This document shows, piece by piece, positions 42,914-54,600 of a DNA stretch of 64,000 bases (positions are counted from its first letter, which is position 1; each line of letters opens with the position of its first letter). The position numbers and the translations under genes are program-made. The notes under the pieces were generated by a model, which did no database searches, was not told the DNA's origin, and was given only the letters and a program-made list of their open reading frames with translations. The stretch is from Spongospora subterranea f. sp. subterranea (taxonomy: Eukaryota; Endomyxa: Phytomyxea; Phytomyxea; Plasmodiophorida), in assembly GCA_049724395.1 (NCBI GenBank), contig JAUGWO010000233.1, positions 1-64,000 of the forward strand, read 5' to 3'.

Positions 42914-45859
42914 ATGCCGAAGAAATCGAAGATCACGGGTAAGACCCGTTTGGATAAGTACTACCATCTGGCCAAAGAGCAAGGGTTCCGATCGCGAGCC
43001 GCCTTCAAGCTCGTTCAGCTCAACCGCAAATACGATTTCCTGTCCGGGGCCAAGGCGCTGATCGACCTGTGCGCAGCGCCAGGAGGATGGCTCCAGGTCG
43101 CCGCCAAATACATGCCCGTGTCGTCCCTGATCGTGGGCGTGGATCTGGACCCGATCAAACCGATTCCGAACGTGCAATCGTTCCAGGAGGACATCACGAC
43201 GGCGTCGTGCCGGGCCGTGATCAAGGCGGCGCTACAACACTGGAAGGCGGACGTCGTCCTGAACGACGGGTCGCCCAACGTCGGTGGTGCCTGGACCAAG
43301 GACGCGTATGGCCAGGCGGAGCTGTCCCTGGCCGCCCTGAAACTGGCCCTGGATTTCCTGCGACCCGGCGGTCTGTTCGTCACGAAGGTGTTCCGTTCCC
43401 AGGACTCTAACAGCCTTCTCTGGGTCTGTCGACAGCTGTTCAATCGTGTCGAGGTCACTAAACCGAGCGCTTCTCGTACGTTATCGCAATACCATATCTA
43501 TTGTCTCCAACACACGTTTTTGGAATTTCTGCACAAACCACCATTTGTTGCTGCATTTGTTCTTCATCAGCAACATCTTCCTCGCGTTTCCCCATTGTCA
43601 AATGATTGCTGAGATTCCAACACCGCTTTTCGTATTTTCAGATTGATCATTCAATTTTCGTTTTCCACGAAATGTTGCTGTTCATCTGTGTTCCAACGCT
43701 AGTTTGACCCTTCGCTCCATCGTACAGGTGGCACATCTGCCGAAATCTACTTCGTCTGCCAGGGGTACAAGGCCCCCGACAAGGTCGACCCTCGCCTCCT
43801 GGACCCCGCCTTCGTGTTCAAGGCCATCGACCAGTCCGCTGCCGTCGTCAACGTCCTGCGCGACGCTCCCAACGCTGCGAAGCGCCAGCGCGGCGGCTAC
43901 GCCGATGGCGTCATGCTTCTGCACAAGACCCTGAGCGCGTCCGATTACCTCACGTGCGAGGCGCCCGCCGAGATTCTAGGCCAGTACAACCAGATCACGT
44001 TCGCCGGCGACGACCAACGCTGGCTGTCGCATTCGGCCACGACCGACGACATCCGCGTCGCCTGTGAGGACCTGAAAGTGCTCGGACGACGCGATTTCAG
44101 GGGGCTGATCGAGTGGCGTCGCGCGCTTCGTAAAGAGATGAACGTAGAGCCCGTTGTGCCAAAGGTCGAGGTCGTTGGGGAAGTCGACGAGGAGGAGAGG
44201 GTCGAGAAGGAGATCGCGGAGGCGACGGCCCGGATGGAGGCGAAGGACAAGCGCGCGCGACGGAAGCGGAAGGAGCAGAAGATGAAGGCGAGAACGAGGC
44301 AGTTGAACATGGTGAACCTGGAGGAGGGCGGCGATATCGAACAGGGCCTGTTCGCCATCGATACGATCGCGACCAATGCCGAATTCGAGACGATCGAACA
44401 AGGGGAAGGGCTGGAAATGGAGGGGGAAGATAGCGATGACGATGATGATGAAGGTGACGACCCTGATACCCTGGACGACGATCTCGAGGAGCAGTACGCC
44501 CTGTACGCTGAGAAACGGGGACTGGCCAAGAAGAAGAAATTGGGGGTCGGTCTGGAGGCCGATGAATATGCAGATCATCTGATCGCTCATCAATCGGATG
44601 ATGATGATGAGGACGATGATGATGATGATGACGACGAGGACGATGACGAAGGTGCTGTTGTTGTTGAAGATGATCCTAATCCCCTTATGGTACGTCCTGA
44701 TTGGTTCCTTATTGTGTTCACGTTGTGATTGTTTATCGACTGTTAACGATCGCTATCTCGTTTGCGATTCAAGTATGTTATGGCTGTTCCAGCCACATCA
44801 TCGACAGGTTTAGAAGCGAAATTACCTCATTCGGTTTCTTGAATCATTTCATGTCCATCGTTGGCCGTTCCGTTCAATATTGGTTTTCACTTTTTGGTCC
44901 TTCTTTTCATCCTATTATTGCAATCGTGGTTCTGTTAACTTGGAGAATTAACTTCAGAACTGTCGTAATTCCCCACCCATAATTTTGATTTCCTTACCGT
45001 TCAGGTGGATTTATCACATCTGACCCGGGATACTACCACCGCCGAGGCGCATGCCGATCGTTGGTTCAGCGGCGACCTCTTCAACGGCGTCGTCACCGAC
45101 TCCTCCTCGATGGTGATCGACGACGTCCCTGCTCCCTCCGCCAACACCAAAGCCGACGACGACGCTGAGGAATTCGTAAACGAACGCCCGCTGGTTCTAC
45201 GTCCGAAAAGCGACAACAACAACGGCACCACCGGGTCCGGATCGCAGTTCGAGATCGTTCCACAAGTCGACAGCGCCGACGAATGGACAGACGATTCCGA
45301 AACCGAGGCCGAGATGTTGGCGCTAGGCAAGAAATTGCTAAGGAAACGCGGTCGACAGGATCTAGAGGACGCCTCTTATAATCGTTATGCGTTCCAAGAT
45401 GGCGATCTGCCCAGCTGGTTCGCCGACGATCAGAAGACGCACAACAGGCCCATCCTGCCGGCGAGCAAGAGCGAGGTCGACGAGATGCGGGCGCGGTTGG
45501 CGGCGGTCAACGCTCGACCGATCAAGAAGATCGCAGAGGCGATGGCGCGCAAAAAAATGGCGGCCGTCAAGCGCTGGGAGAAGGTGAAGGCGACGGCCGA
45601 GAACATCGTCAAGAGCGACATGAGCGAGAAGGACAAGATGTCCAAGATCAGCGCCCTGAAGAACACGAAATCGCGCCGGACCAAGACCGAGAAGCAGTAC
45701 GTCGTGAACCGGAAGAACACGGGGGCGCAGAAGGTGACCAGGAAGAAGGGCGCCCGCCTGAAAATGGTCGACACGCGCATGAAGGCCGATCGACGTGGGC
45801 GGAAAGCGTCGGAGCGGAAGGCCAAGAAATCCACCACCAAGAAGAGGAGATCATCATAA
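42914..45859 (+). CDS. SPB1: SPB1 family AdoMet-dependent rRNA 2'-O-methyltransferase, 3 exons
   Basis: Exons 42914-43475, 43728-44689 and 45005-45859 join in phase to about 792 codons, close to the 800-840 usual for SPB1/FTSJ3. Spb1 methylates the 2'-O of a conserved 25S/28S rRNA residue in pre-60S particles in the nucleolus. The N-terminal FtsJ domain has [20 protein letters not shown] then AAFKLVQLN (catalytic Lys), the AdoMet loop [27 protein letters not shown] (Asp), [11 protein letters not shown] (Lys) and [11 protein letters not shown] (Glu) across the first splice. That is the full K-D-K-E tetrad. A DUF3381 helical region and long Asp/Glu runs (44417-44670) follow. The Spb1_C domain has [15 protein letters not shown] and a Lys/Arg-rich tail. 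Start ATG at 42914 gives the canonical [10 protein letters not shown] start. Exons are GC-rich compared with flanks. Confidence 0.95.
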
Positions 45860-46512
45860 TTATTGTTCCGAATATTTTCGCATTGAGATTTTTAATACAT
45901 TGTCCAGTTTTGGGTCAGGTTTCGCCCGCGTCGTGTTCTGCTTTTCATTTTACAATCTGTTGCGAATCTTGACGATATCCCATTCGGAAAGGCCTGTCGT
46001 CCAACGCAGCAGCCCAAGGCCGCGATTCGCCTCCTTCATCTTTACGTGGCGACGCCCTAGACTGGATCTGGCCAATCTGAAACCGGAAACACCGCCCATA
46101 TTGTTCTCGCTCTGGGACGATGTTAAAAACGAGTTGAGTGATTCGAATCGACGACACATATCGAGCAAAAGATGTTCCGTAACAAGATGAACCCATCGTT
46201 CGCCGTCCGGATGGCCATCAATTCTGCTGGTGACGTCGCAGAATTGGTGTTGACAAGAATGTATGATGCAGTCGTCTGTGATAAACTCGACAGAATTTGT
46301 CTCCGACGTATTTGGTATTTCACGACGACGAACTCAACTGACCATGTTAGTTGAAGATGGCCGTATATAATACTAGGGGCACCCATCATATATACTGATT
46401 GATGACATTGACGGACTGCGTGAACAGCAGCGCCACGGCATTGCACTCACAACCAATTCCGAATGTGGTTCTCAAGTAGTGTTCTTTCGTTGGCCCATGA
46501 TGCGATTGGAAA
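45860..46512. other. Downstream of SPB1; no recognised gene
   Basis: Contains the presumed SPB1 3' region (TTTTTAATACATTG near 45890). Overlapping minus-strand frames (46446-45945) have no motifs. Confidence 0.4.
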
Positions 46513-48520
46513 GATGTCGTGTCGAATAGGTTAGTCCCTTGTCGCTGACTGTTTCTCTCGTTAATGAACGTTTGATAATATGATGAAACATCATCAAGCT
46601 CTCTCTACTGAACACTAATCTGTAGACACCTTATCATTCCAATGATTGTCTGATTTATTACACCGTTCTTGTTTTTTCCATCTGTATTGACGCTCTGCCT
46701 GCTCATCACTAACGTTGATTATCATGTTCAGGCTGATGTTGCCCTTTTCAACAACTTTCCCGATCCGGTGCCATGGAAAAACTGGTGGTTCAGGAGTAGC
46801 GCCATGACGTGGGTCGGTGACCTGGTCACGATCAAGGTGTGTTGTTGTCAGATCCGTTTTTACCTTGAAACCCTTTTCGTTTCTGCATTCTGCCCAAATG
46901 AGGATCATTCTGGCTGGCACCAGACGGAACCAGGCGCATCACGATGCCCTTCAAATCATGTCGATACAATTTTGGCTGTCTGATGGGATTAATACTTCGT
47001 TATTTCCGGTTCACGAATTTGTTTCGATCGCGCCAGAGGAACTTACGGTCGTGTTGTTCAGGTTCATTGGCATTAATCCGGCTTGTGCTTGGCTCAGCAC
47101 GCTGCGCCTGCAACCAACAACGCAGGTGAACAATTCTTTGAGTGGATTCTCTGTTTTTGTTGTCGGGTTTTCCAAATGAGGACAAATGTTGGCACCAGTC
47201 GGATTTGGGGTGGAATATAAGATTACTTTGACCGCTCCCGAACTGCCGATGAATTTTTGGCTGACTGATGGAAATCCCACTATCATCTCGATGTTTTCTT
47301 ATAGATATCATGTTTGCGGCAATCACTCAATTTCGTTTTGTGTTTTCAGGAGCGCTTTTCAGCATTGTCGCGAATTCGTGGAACTCACACTATCTTCGCC
47401 TCACCGTTTCCGGTATTTTGTGTGTCTCACACCAATTCGCGGTTGCCCTTTTTGTTCACGGCCGATAGGTTCAAAAGTGTGCTACACACTAATAAATTGT
47501 ACTCTGTCCACAAATAAGTGTCTGTTTTGCCCTGTCATATGAACTCAACCAATCGAAGCGAAATGGCCCCGATCAAATATCGTCCACTCCATATTAATGC
47601 AGCAAGACAATGCGAACTCTCATATTGATTTGGTCGACGGCGAGTTCGTGGCAGCAGTTCAAGAAACTTCCTACGTTGAGGATATTTTTTTCACATCTGT
47701 AATTATTCTCATATCAATCAACGTTGTTGATTTCGGCAGCATTAACGATGTGAACTTGTCTCTTTATACAGTGTCGGATTACAGTCGATCCTTTCCCATT
47801 GTGTGAGACAAAAACGGTATCCGCTGCTTCTTTTGACTTTCATCGTTTCGGTCATGCATTGTTGGTGCGATCACCACACTTTGTTCAGGGTCGGCATTGA
47901 CTTTTCTTTTGAATGCAGCGGCAATGAGCTCGTCAATCCCTCGCTGACCATTTCGATAATGTCCGGAAAACAATGTCAAATCCAGAGTGTTATTTATATT
48001 GGACTGTTTGGGTGTGTGGCACATCATTCGGATATCCCCACGACGTTTCTTGAACCGCTCTCACGAACTCGGGTTTCGCCTGATCTTGCTGCATTAATAT
48101 CGGGTGTCCCATATCTGATCGGGGCCAGTTCCCTTCGATTCTTGGCAATATTTTTTGAATGATCATTATTCGATACTCGCGTTTGTCCACGTTCGTGCTC
48201 TTTGTGTCCATAGCTCCGGCTGGTCTGTTTTTACTGAATCGCTTTGCCGGTTCCTGTTGGACAAACGTCCAGATACCCAGTTTTTCGTCCAGATCATCTA
48301 CGTGGTCAACTCGAATCTTGTTTCTGGACGTTTGGTCGAGTTCGTTCGCACGAATTCCTCTGATATCACATTGATGACCCATCTTGCTGAAGAACGTGCG
48401 GATTGTGAACGGAAACCAATCTTACACCCCCGGGTTCGTTATGTGTCATTGGCATATCGGGCCATCGATGTACTGGTGATTGTTTTTTTGATAATCACCT
48501 GCAATTCCGACGACCGCTGA
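46513..48520 (+). other. Possible multi-exon gene of unknown function with a repeated FWLxDG motif
   Basis: Several short plus-strand frames are bordered by plausible splice sites. One candidate exon (about 46733-46834) starts after ATCATGTTCAG and reads ALFNNFPDPVPWKNWWFRSS before GTGTGT. Two later segments share a motif: IQFWLSDGINTS (46960-46995) and MNFWLTDGNPTI (47248-47283), each preceded by about 20 residues with ITL/IIL-like strands. This looks like a repeated beta-rich domain. A final segment (48155-48520) ends with a hydrophobic helix (RAIDVLVIVFLIITCN). I cannot link these into a confident model or name a family. Confidence 0.3.
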
Positions 48521-48623
48521 CCGGTGTGTTATTGCCCATGCAAATAAACCGCAGCGAATCATCGGTTTGCGCACGTACTACACGCCGTTTTCGTCGCTCA
48601 TTTACCTTTTCGACCGCTATCTG

Positions 48624-50050
48624 CTAACCGCTGCATAAACCAGGTCTTCCCAGGATTATTGATCGCTCCTGAGTATCTTCCCGTCCTTTTCGACCTATGT
48701 TTCTGTTCCCGACACCATTTTTGATGTGCTGAAACTGCCACAGCGCCCCCCATCGCATCCTTTGAGTCGCGTGGTTGAAACTTATCTCTAGCGCATGCAA
48801 CACGATAGCGTTGACGCACACCAACAGTTTTGAGGCTAGAACATCTGCCTTTCCTGTCAATATTTGGCCACTAAAATCCTCAATCAACATCTGCCGTTTC
48901 TCAACCTCCTCCTTGTATGAGGACACGATGTAATCTGGTCTCACTCATCAAATCCTCCCAATCTTGTTGGTCATACACCCTTTTGTTGATGTTCGATAAC
49001 ACACACCCGGCACGTTATTCGGCACTCGTTGAACGCGATCGTTGCAGGTTTGATTGTGGACAATCATCAATGGCGGGGCGATTTCTGTGAAGATATGAAA
49101 ACATGGTGTTGAGGAGACGATCATATCTGGTCACAGCTGAACCTTTTCTGGAACAGATCACCGAACCCAATGCGCCCGCGAAAATCTCGGGCTGTAGAAA
49201 GCAAATGTTGAGGTACAATAATTGAATAAAACCCACGAGATGCCATCAGTAAGAACACACCTGTCGTACTCGGTCTCGGGCGCCCTGCACCAGTCAAGGC
49301 ACCAGTGAATATCTGAAAATGAGTTCTGATGTTCCCCCGCTCCATAATCGAATGCTGATTGGAACGTGATTCTCAAAAACGTCTTGATCGACTAGTGGAA
49401 CCAGTTGGAAGGAGCTCAAGAAGGGCCCCAAGAGGGGGCGATGATTTATTGTGGGATATCGAGAGAGAATCATTGACACACACAGCAGATGATCTGGTGC
49501 ATCAACTACCCGCCGGTTCTTGCCCGACCAAAACTTGTTAAAGCAATAAAACGATTCTGGGGTCATGTGAAACGCCCCGATTCAGAATAGATTCTACCGC
49601 ACCATCTGGCTTCAATGATACGCTAGCGATGACATCGCTTGAGATCACACTGCCGACGACGCCAGCAATGTGTCATCGTCCGGCGCATGGGCCAAGAAAT
49701 CATCTACACCCTGATCAGTTGGGACCACAACTGGAATTGTGGTTCCCCTGAGGTAAACGCGTTAGGGGTAAAGATACCCATTTGTGTAATCATTCCTTGG
49801 CTTGCAATTTTGTCGGTGACAGGAATCTGCCAGAAACCTTTGAAGGCGTCTAAGGTGCTAAATCGTCTCGATTTTGACAAATAACCACCAACTGTAGAGA
49901 GATGTGGCATAGGATAAAAATTAGGTTTGGTCATGGCATTTGGAACACGTAGATCACAAACTGTTTGGAATGATCGTTCAGCTTCGCCCCTGTTGACGGA
50001 AAACGCAGGAGAGGCCCATGAAGATGACGGGCTGAGGTATTCGAACCCAA
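48624..50050 (-). pseudogene. Ty3/gypsy pol remnant C (reverse transcriptase to RNase H)
   Basis: Minus strand, right to left: FYPMPHLSTVGGYLSKSRRF then STLDAFKGFWQIPVTDK (49934-49704). This is the same RT block as remnant A's DAFKGYWQFPL. In another frame the catalytic region reads DDFLAHAPDDDTLLA (near 49700-49650). Frames at 49566-49294 and 49236-49015 (CSRKGSAVTRYDRLLNTMFS) sit where the thumb and RNase H should be, but their match is weak. Many frame changes. It belongs to the same broad chromovirus group as remnant A. Confidence 0.6.
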
Positions 50051-50803
50051 TATCACTTAGTGTTTAGGAAGTGGTCCATCAACAATTGTTTCATGCGAAC
50101 GGGTGAATGTGTCGGCCTGGTCGACATAGAACAGGGACTGCTGTGTCCAACACCTAAGGTCCTAGTGTAGTACGGAAACTATCAACGAAATCCAAATCCA
50201 ACGAACGAAGGTTTTCCAAAAAACAAGGCGGCGCAGCATTAGCAACTGTGGCATTGATGCTCCGATTCAGAGATGAGACAATATTCCCTGAAAACGTTCG
50301 ATAAATACGGCCCTAAAAAACCAGCGTTCTTGAGAAGCTCGTTAAGTTCGGCAATCATTAACGCCCAACGTCATGATTTCCCGTGTTGATTTTTCATCCA
50401 TCGTGTGCTTTTCGTCCAAAGCGGGGGAACCTCAATCATTTTTTTACTGCGATTGAGATGGCTATCCAGAGGATTGGAAGTTCAAGTTGGGATCCGTAAT
50501 CAGTCATCCGATGACGACCTCTTTCGACATGAACAACTTCCCCCTTCCAGGCTAATACGTTCATCAAACCATGTCAACACCTCGCTGAACTGGTGTCGTC
50601 AGATATGAAAACTAACGCGGGTCAGCGATGGAAATATAACTGCTGACATTGAGATTGTCACTTTCTACAGCATTAATTGGTGTCTAGTGGTGATTCATTG
50701 AGCTCTCCGTCCTCTAGTGAGAACTTAGGTCCCTGAACCAATAAATCATTCTTCTAAGCTCTTAAAAACCTCTTGTAAATCATTGTTTACATATTTCACC
50801 TGT
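50051..50803. other. No recognised gene
   Basis: Probably further decayed gypsy sequence upstream of remnant C, but no motif could be placed. Confidence 0.35.
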
Positions 50804-51180
50804 ACAACCTACAGGGCAATATTCACATCTCAAAAACGTTGAAGGACAGCATTGCAGATATCAGACAAAAGGAAAATGCTGACATGGACCTACAACATTT
50901 CAAATATTGCATTCCAGAATGGGTCGCCGTGTCAGGACAGATCTAATCTACAATCAAAGGCCACAGGCCTGCCAAAGCCAAATACATTGGCAACGGCTGA
51001 TTTGAGAGTGACCCAGAACGATCGTGGATGACGAAGTCTGACACGACGACCCATTCTGGAATGTCATATATCAAAAAGTTGTCGGTTCATGTCAGCAATT
51101 TCCTTTTGTCTGATCATCTGCAATGCTGTCCTTGGTAATGTGCAATGTTTTTAAGATGTAAAAATTGCCCTGTAGGTTGT
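50804..51180. mobile_element. MITE-like inverted-repeat element, 377 bases
   Basis: The ends are ACAACCTACAGGGCAAT and ATTGCCCTGTAGGTTGT. The arms (about 50804-50945 and 51033-51180) pair over nearly 145 bases with small indels, sharing GGACAGCATTGCAGAT, CAGACAAAAGGAAA and CATTCCAGAATGGGTCG. The central 90 bases are unrelated. It has no coding capacity. Size and long inverted ends fit a MITE or foldback element. The flanking bases do not show an obvious target-site duplication. Confidence 0.8.
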
Positions 51181-51989
51181 TCAATTTGGTTATCGATTTT
51201 CGTTGAGTTTTCATTGACAGCCCTGACGCAGAGTATCCACAATAGGCGAACTCCGTTTCCATAAAGTAGATGATTTGAATCAGGCGCCCTACCTTTTTGT
51301 ATTGATTGGAAAATATTTGTGTTTTCTCCTTTGGGTTCTAGGTGTTCTTCTGGGTGCTGTTTGTACCATGGATTCTGTTGATCTATGGCGATCGTGAGTT
51401 TGGTCATAACTGTTGATGTTGTAATTGCTTGTCGGTAGTTTCTGTCGTTTTGTGGATCGTATTTGTCTGGGGTGTTGGTCGCCAGACTTCTTCTGTGTCT
51501 TTTTGTTGCTTGATGAGTTCGCATTTGTATTTTGCTGTCTTTTTTATGTCTCTCGTTTGTTTCACTCATACTGTGTAGTTTCCCTGTTTGATATTTTCCC
51601 TTAAATGTGCCATTGAGTTGTATTATCTGATTGTCTGTATGTTGCTTATCATGGCTGTGTGTAGGTTTATTGTGTTGTTCTCGTGTTTTGTTGGCGTCTT
51701 CTTGATTTCATTTATTGGTGTAGTCAAACTTTCAACGGTTATAATTTTGCGTTTATGTTTGCCTTTTGAGCATTGAATTTTGGTCATTGAGCTGTATCAT
51801 TTGAACATCATTCTTCAACGGTTGCAATTAAGCGTTCAACTGTTGCGCAGCTGTATAGCAACCGCGTATAATGATCCAGAAACTTGAGTTCATGATGCTA
51901 AATCTCGTATTCATTAAAACCTGCCCATCTGTACTACGTTTGGAAAGAGGTATTCGCCACTGGAGCTCGGTTTGAGATGGATTTAGATC
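51181..51989. other. No recognised gene
   Basis: A strongly T-rich plus strand (51290-51780) produces a long polar minus-strand frame (51569-51114) without recognisable motifs. I consider this compositional. Confidence 0.4.
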
Positions 51990-52050
51990 CGTTTTGATTG
52001 GGGTTTTGAATCCTTTCCTTTACGGCAAACCATCATTGAAAGCAAAGAGT
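51910..52050. repeat. Diverged copy of the 53700-53850 segment
   Basis: Ordered matches such as TGCCCATCTGT, AGAGGTATT.GCC, AGATGGAT and GGGTTTTG link this stretch to 53710-53845 in the same orientation. Only the 53.7-kb copy keeps a longer minus-strand reading frame. Confidence 0.5.
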
Positions 52051-52069
52051 CATGGAATTTGTTTCAAAA

Positions 52070-52225
52070 ATATTGACGACCAGCCCAACCCCGGTTTTAA
52101 AATCAACAGGGTTCTCAGAATACCGTCGATGAAAATTAGCTATGCGTCGTCGCAACAAGGGAGAGTGATCAGCAAATCCTTTAGCGGGTTCCCACGACCC
52201 AGGGGTTCGCTGTTGGAACGAGGAT
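52070..52225 (-). pseudogene. Gypsy chromodomain C-terminal fragment
   Basis: The minus strand reads GSWEPAKGFADHSPLLRRRI, then ANFHRRYSENP. This parallels the end of the 6.5-9.7 kb Pol (RSWEPARGLADNSPPLREAI, then AKFHDNYPDKP). It is a short isolated piece, and the family is evidently the same lineage as that element. Confidence 0.55.
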
Positions 52226-52240
52226 ATATTTGATGGAGAT

Positions 52241-53481
52241 TTGTCATCAAGTCATATGATGAAGTTCAGATTCCGACATGTCGATCGACGTTATCCTGAA
52301 AGCGCAACGTATTTATTTCACTCGATTGACAGATACATTGAATCGAAACTTACGGGAGCCCAATGATGCATAGTGCGAAATGGGGCGAGATATACGAAAC
52401 TCACCCATATCTACATCGATCTCGAGGACACTGCATTCAACTTGGGCATATTTTTATCACCATTATTGGAATTTACGTGCAATTGCACGTGATAGAAATC
52501 AAGCAATCGAGTGGATCACATACACAGTGAATTATGCTGAACATCTGTTTGAATCATTACGTCAGAGAAGAAATATCGACATTGCATGTCATGACCGTTG
52601 TGTTGGGTTTGGGATTAGAGGGTCCTACATAGGCAAATTCATTGAGACTCAAGAAGCAAATATGTACTGCTTTTCAGATTTGAAAGTATTTGATTATTGA
52701 TAAATATTGAGATTTAGGGTTGATAACATATATCGGAACCTGATAGGTTGTTAAAACCGGTAGCTCAAGGGTGAATGGGTCGATTTCACACTCATGAACT
52801 AAGGTTGTTCAGACGAACCTCAATTTGGTCGTCGCTATGTTTCTGCAAGATTTTTTTCATATTACTTTAGTAACACACACGAGAACAGGTATGTTCAGGA
52901 ATCAATGAAGATACCAATACTGAACCTCATAATTTATAAATATTCACATTTTTTGGTGGCGACATATCAAATTCATAGGTCTGTGCTCAAGAGACGTTGA
53001 CCCTTGGGATATCCTTGTCGGCAGGGGTATCCATTTCCACCTACACCTCTAACAGGATATGACCAACCATCTGGAAGATGGTATTTTACAGCAGAACAAA
53101 TATAGATGATCGTGCTGTGTTTTACGGTCCAATGGAATGACTTTTCCTGAATTGTCATATCAATGTCGCCCTTGTGCTGACCTGCGATTGAGTGGTAGTC
53201 GGTCGTAATTTTAAACGGGGTAATATGGCGCCATAATCAACCAAGGCTACAGAATTTGTTTGTCATACTGTTAGAGATCAGGAGAATGTTGTGAATTATC
53301 TCTGAAGTCGCAGGTCGGACATTCAAGCGTGACACTGGTAATTTTATATTGATATATACTCTTAGATTGGATTTACCTATCGTAACTGCGATTGCAATGG
53401 GCTTTGATGAGGTATGACAATATAGCCATAAAAGTTGTGCCCATTGGTCATTTAGACAATTTCATGGCTGGAGCTCGACCT
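52241..53481. other. No recognised gene
   Basis: A 106-codon frame (52380-52700 +) and shorter frames without motifs. A minus-strand block (53158-52973) with YHLPDGWSYPVRGVGGNGYP could be an exon of the neighbouring 53.5-53.9 kb reading frame, but no join is convincing. Confidence 0.35.
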
Positions 53482-53923
53482 TTACAGGAAATTGAGGATG
53501 ACAATGTAGAAACTTTTTATCCAGATAAGGTTTCCAAATGGACGTGTAGAGCTAAACAGCATCCCTATCACAGATGACTTATATGGACTTTTGTCGCCTG
53601 TGTGATCTGGCAACTGACACGCAAAGGTTTCCCCTTTGACGTCAACACCAGTTCTTAATAAATCAATCCGATCCTGTCCCGTCAGCATATCGATCAGGAA
53701 CGTTCTATTTGATCTTGCCCATCTGTCCCGCGTTGCGTTAGGGAAGAGGTATTGGCCGCGGGAGCTTTTCTTTAGATGGATCCCAATCCGCGTACGTTGG
53801 GTTTTGCATCCAAATGGTTACGGCACCACCATCAGATGCAAAAGTTATCGGACCTGGTTTGATGTCCAGATAATTCCAGCGGTTTTTGACGCTCAAAAAC
53901 AGGCTCCTTTCAACCAGGCTCAT
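53482..53923 (-). pseudogene. Unrecognised coding remnant, frameshifted
   Basis: Two minus-strand frames abut. The first (53923-53738) reads SVKNRWNYLDIKPGPITFAS then DGGAVTIWMQNPTYADWDPS. The second (about 53745-53482) reads NATRDRWARSNRTFLIDMLT then GQDRIDLLRTGVDVKGETFA. They join through a frame change near 53740. The amino-acid composition and a diverged second copy at 51.9 kb suggest a real protein family, possibly beta-rich and secreted, but I do not recognise it. Confidence 0.35.
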
Positions 53924-54053
53924 TCGTTTACGAGAAATAACGATGACATATAGTTATTCTGACGGGCCGTTAGACCTAAACTTGAGTAGTTTTGAAAATC
54001 CCAAATTGGCACGCCAGCACCCATGAAGTCATTCCTGATTAAATTGAGCTGGT

Positions 54054-54495
54054 TCAGAAACCTGGAATCCCGTGTTCCGATACGAGTTCGAGCCTGTCAA
54101 GATCTTCCTCCAGAATTAGGATATTGGCTGCTTCCTGACTTTCAAGGTGGATACATAACGACGTCCATACCTGCTGTGCCGTATTGCAGCTCAACGTCAT
54201 GATCTCGTCGAGAGATAAGACCAGCAAATGATGCAGCGTGTCTTGGTGTGCCAATATACAACGTCGTCCACCATGCTCGCCTTGACCGTTCTTTCGCTCT
54301 CTTTGCCGCTCTCGGGCTTGATCGCATTTCTGAATCATCGGGACACCCAAGTGCACCGGTGAGTATTTCTGAGCATTTCAAGCGGTGCGACCCCATATTG
54401 ACCTCTTTTTTACACAGTTGCCAGTTTGAGCGGTTCATCGTGTATGTGGTCAGATTACTCCTGTAGTTGGCCATCTGTGGCCGACCAGTGCCCAT
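54054..54495 (-). pseudogene. Ty1/copia Gag fragment
   Basis: Minus strand: SNWQLCKKEVNMGSHRLKC with ILTGALGCPD (start of copia Gag, 'NW..WK......L....LW..V.G'). After a frame change come LVLSLDEIMTLSCNTAQQVW and TSLCIHLESQEAANILILEE, the classic '..L.......TA...W..L...Y' block followed by the 'L...L..L' helix. No zinc knuckle remains. It is frameshifted and inactive. Confidence 0.7.
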
Positions 54496-54600
54496 AACCT
54501 ATTGGAATATGGTGACTAAAGAGACGTGGAGTGCTTCGACTCGAGGGAATATTGAATTGAAGTTTATTTGGACAAATATAGAGAGTAGATCACGTGATAA

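Noticed and set aside
43945-44593. Minus-strand frames of about 200 codons opposite SPB1 exon 2
   Set aside because: Antisense to a strongly supported gene. Their Ser-rich content is just the complement of the acidic GAT/GAG tracts.
45430-45857. Minus-strand frames opposite SPB1 exon 3
   Set aside because: Antisense shadows of the conserved Spb1_C region and its Lys-rich tail.
51114-51569. 151-codon polar minus-strand frame
   Set aside because: Follows from a T-rich plus strand and overlaps the right arm of the inverted-repeat element; no motif.
52744-52815. tRNA-like stretch (GGTAGCTCAAGGGTGAATGGG ...)
   Set aside because: The start resembles a D-arm, but there is no TTC-containing T-loop at the right distance and no pairing acceptor stem.
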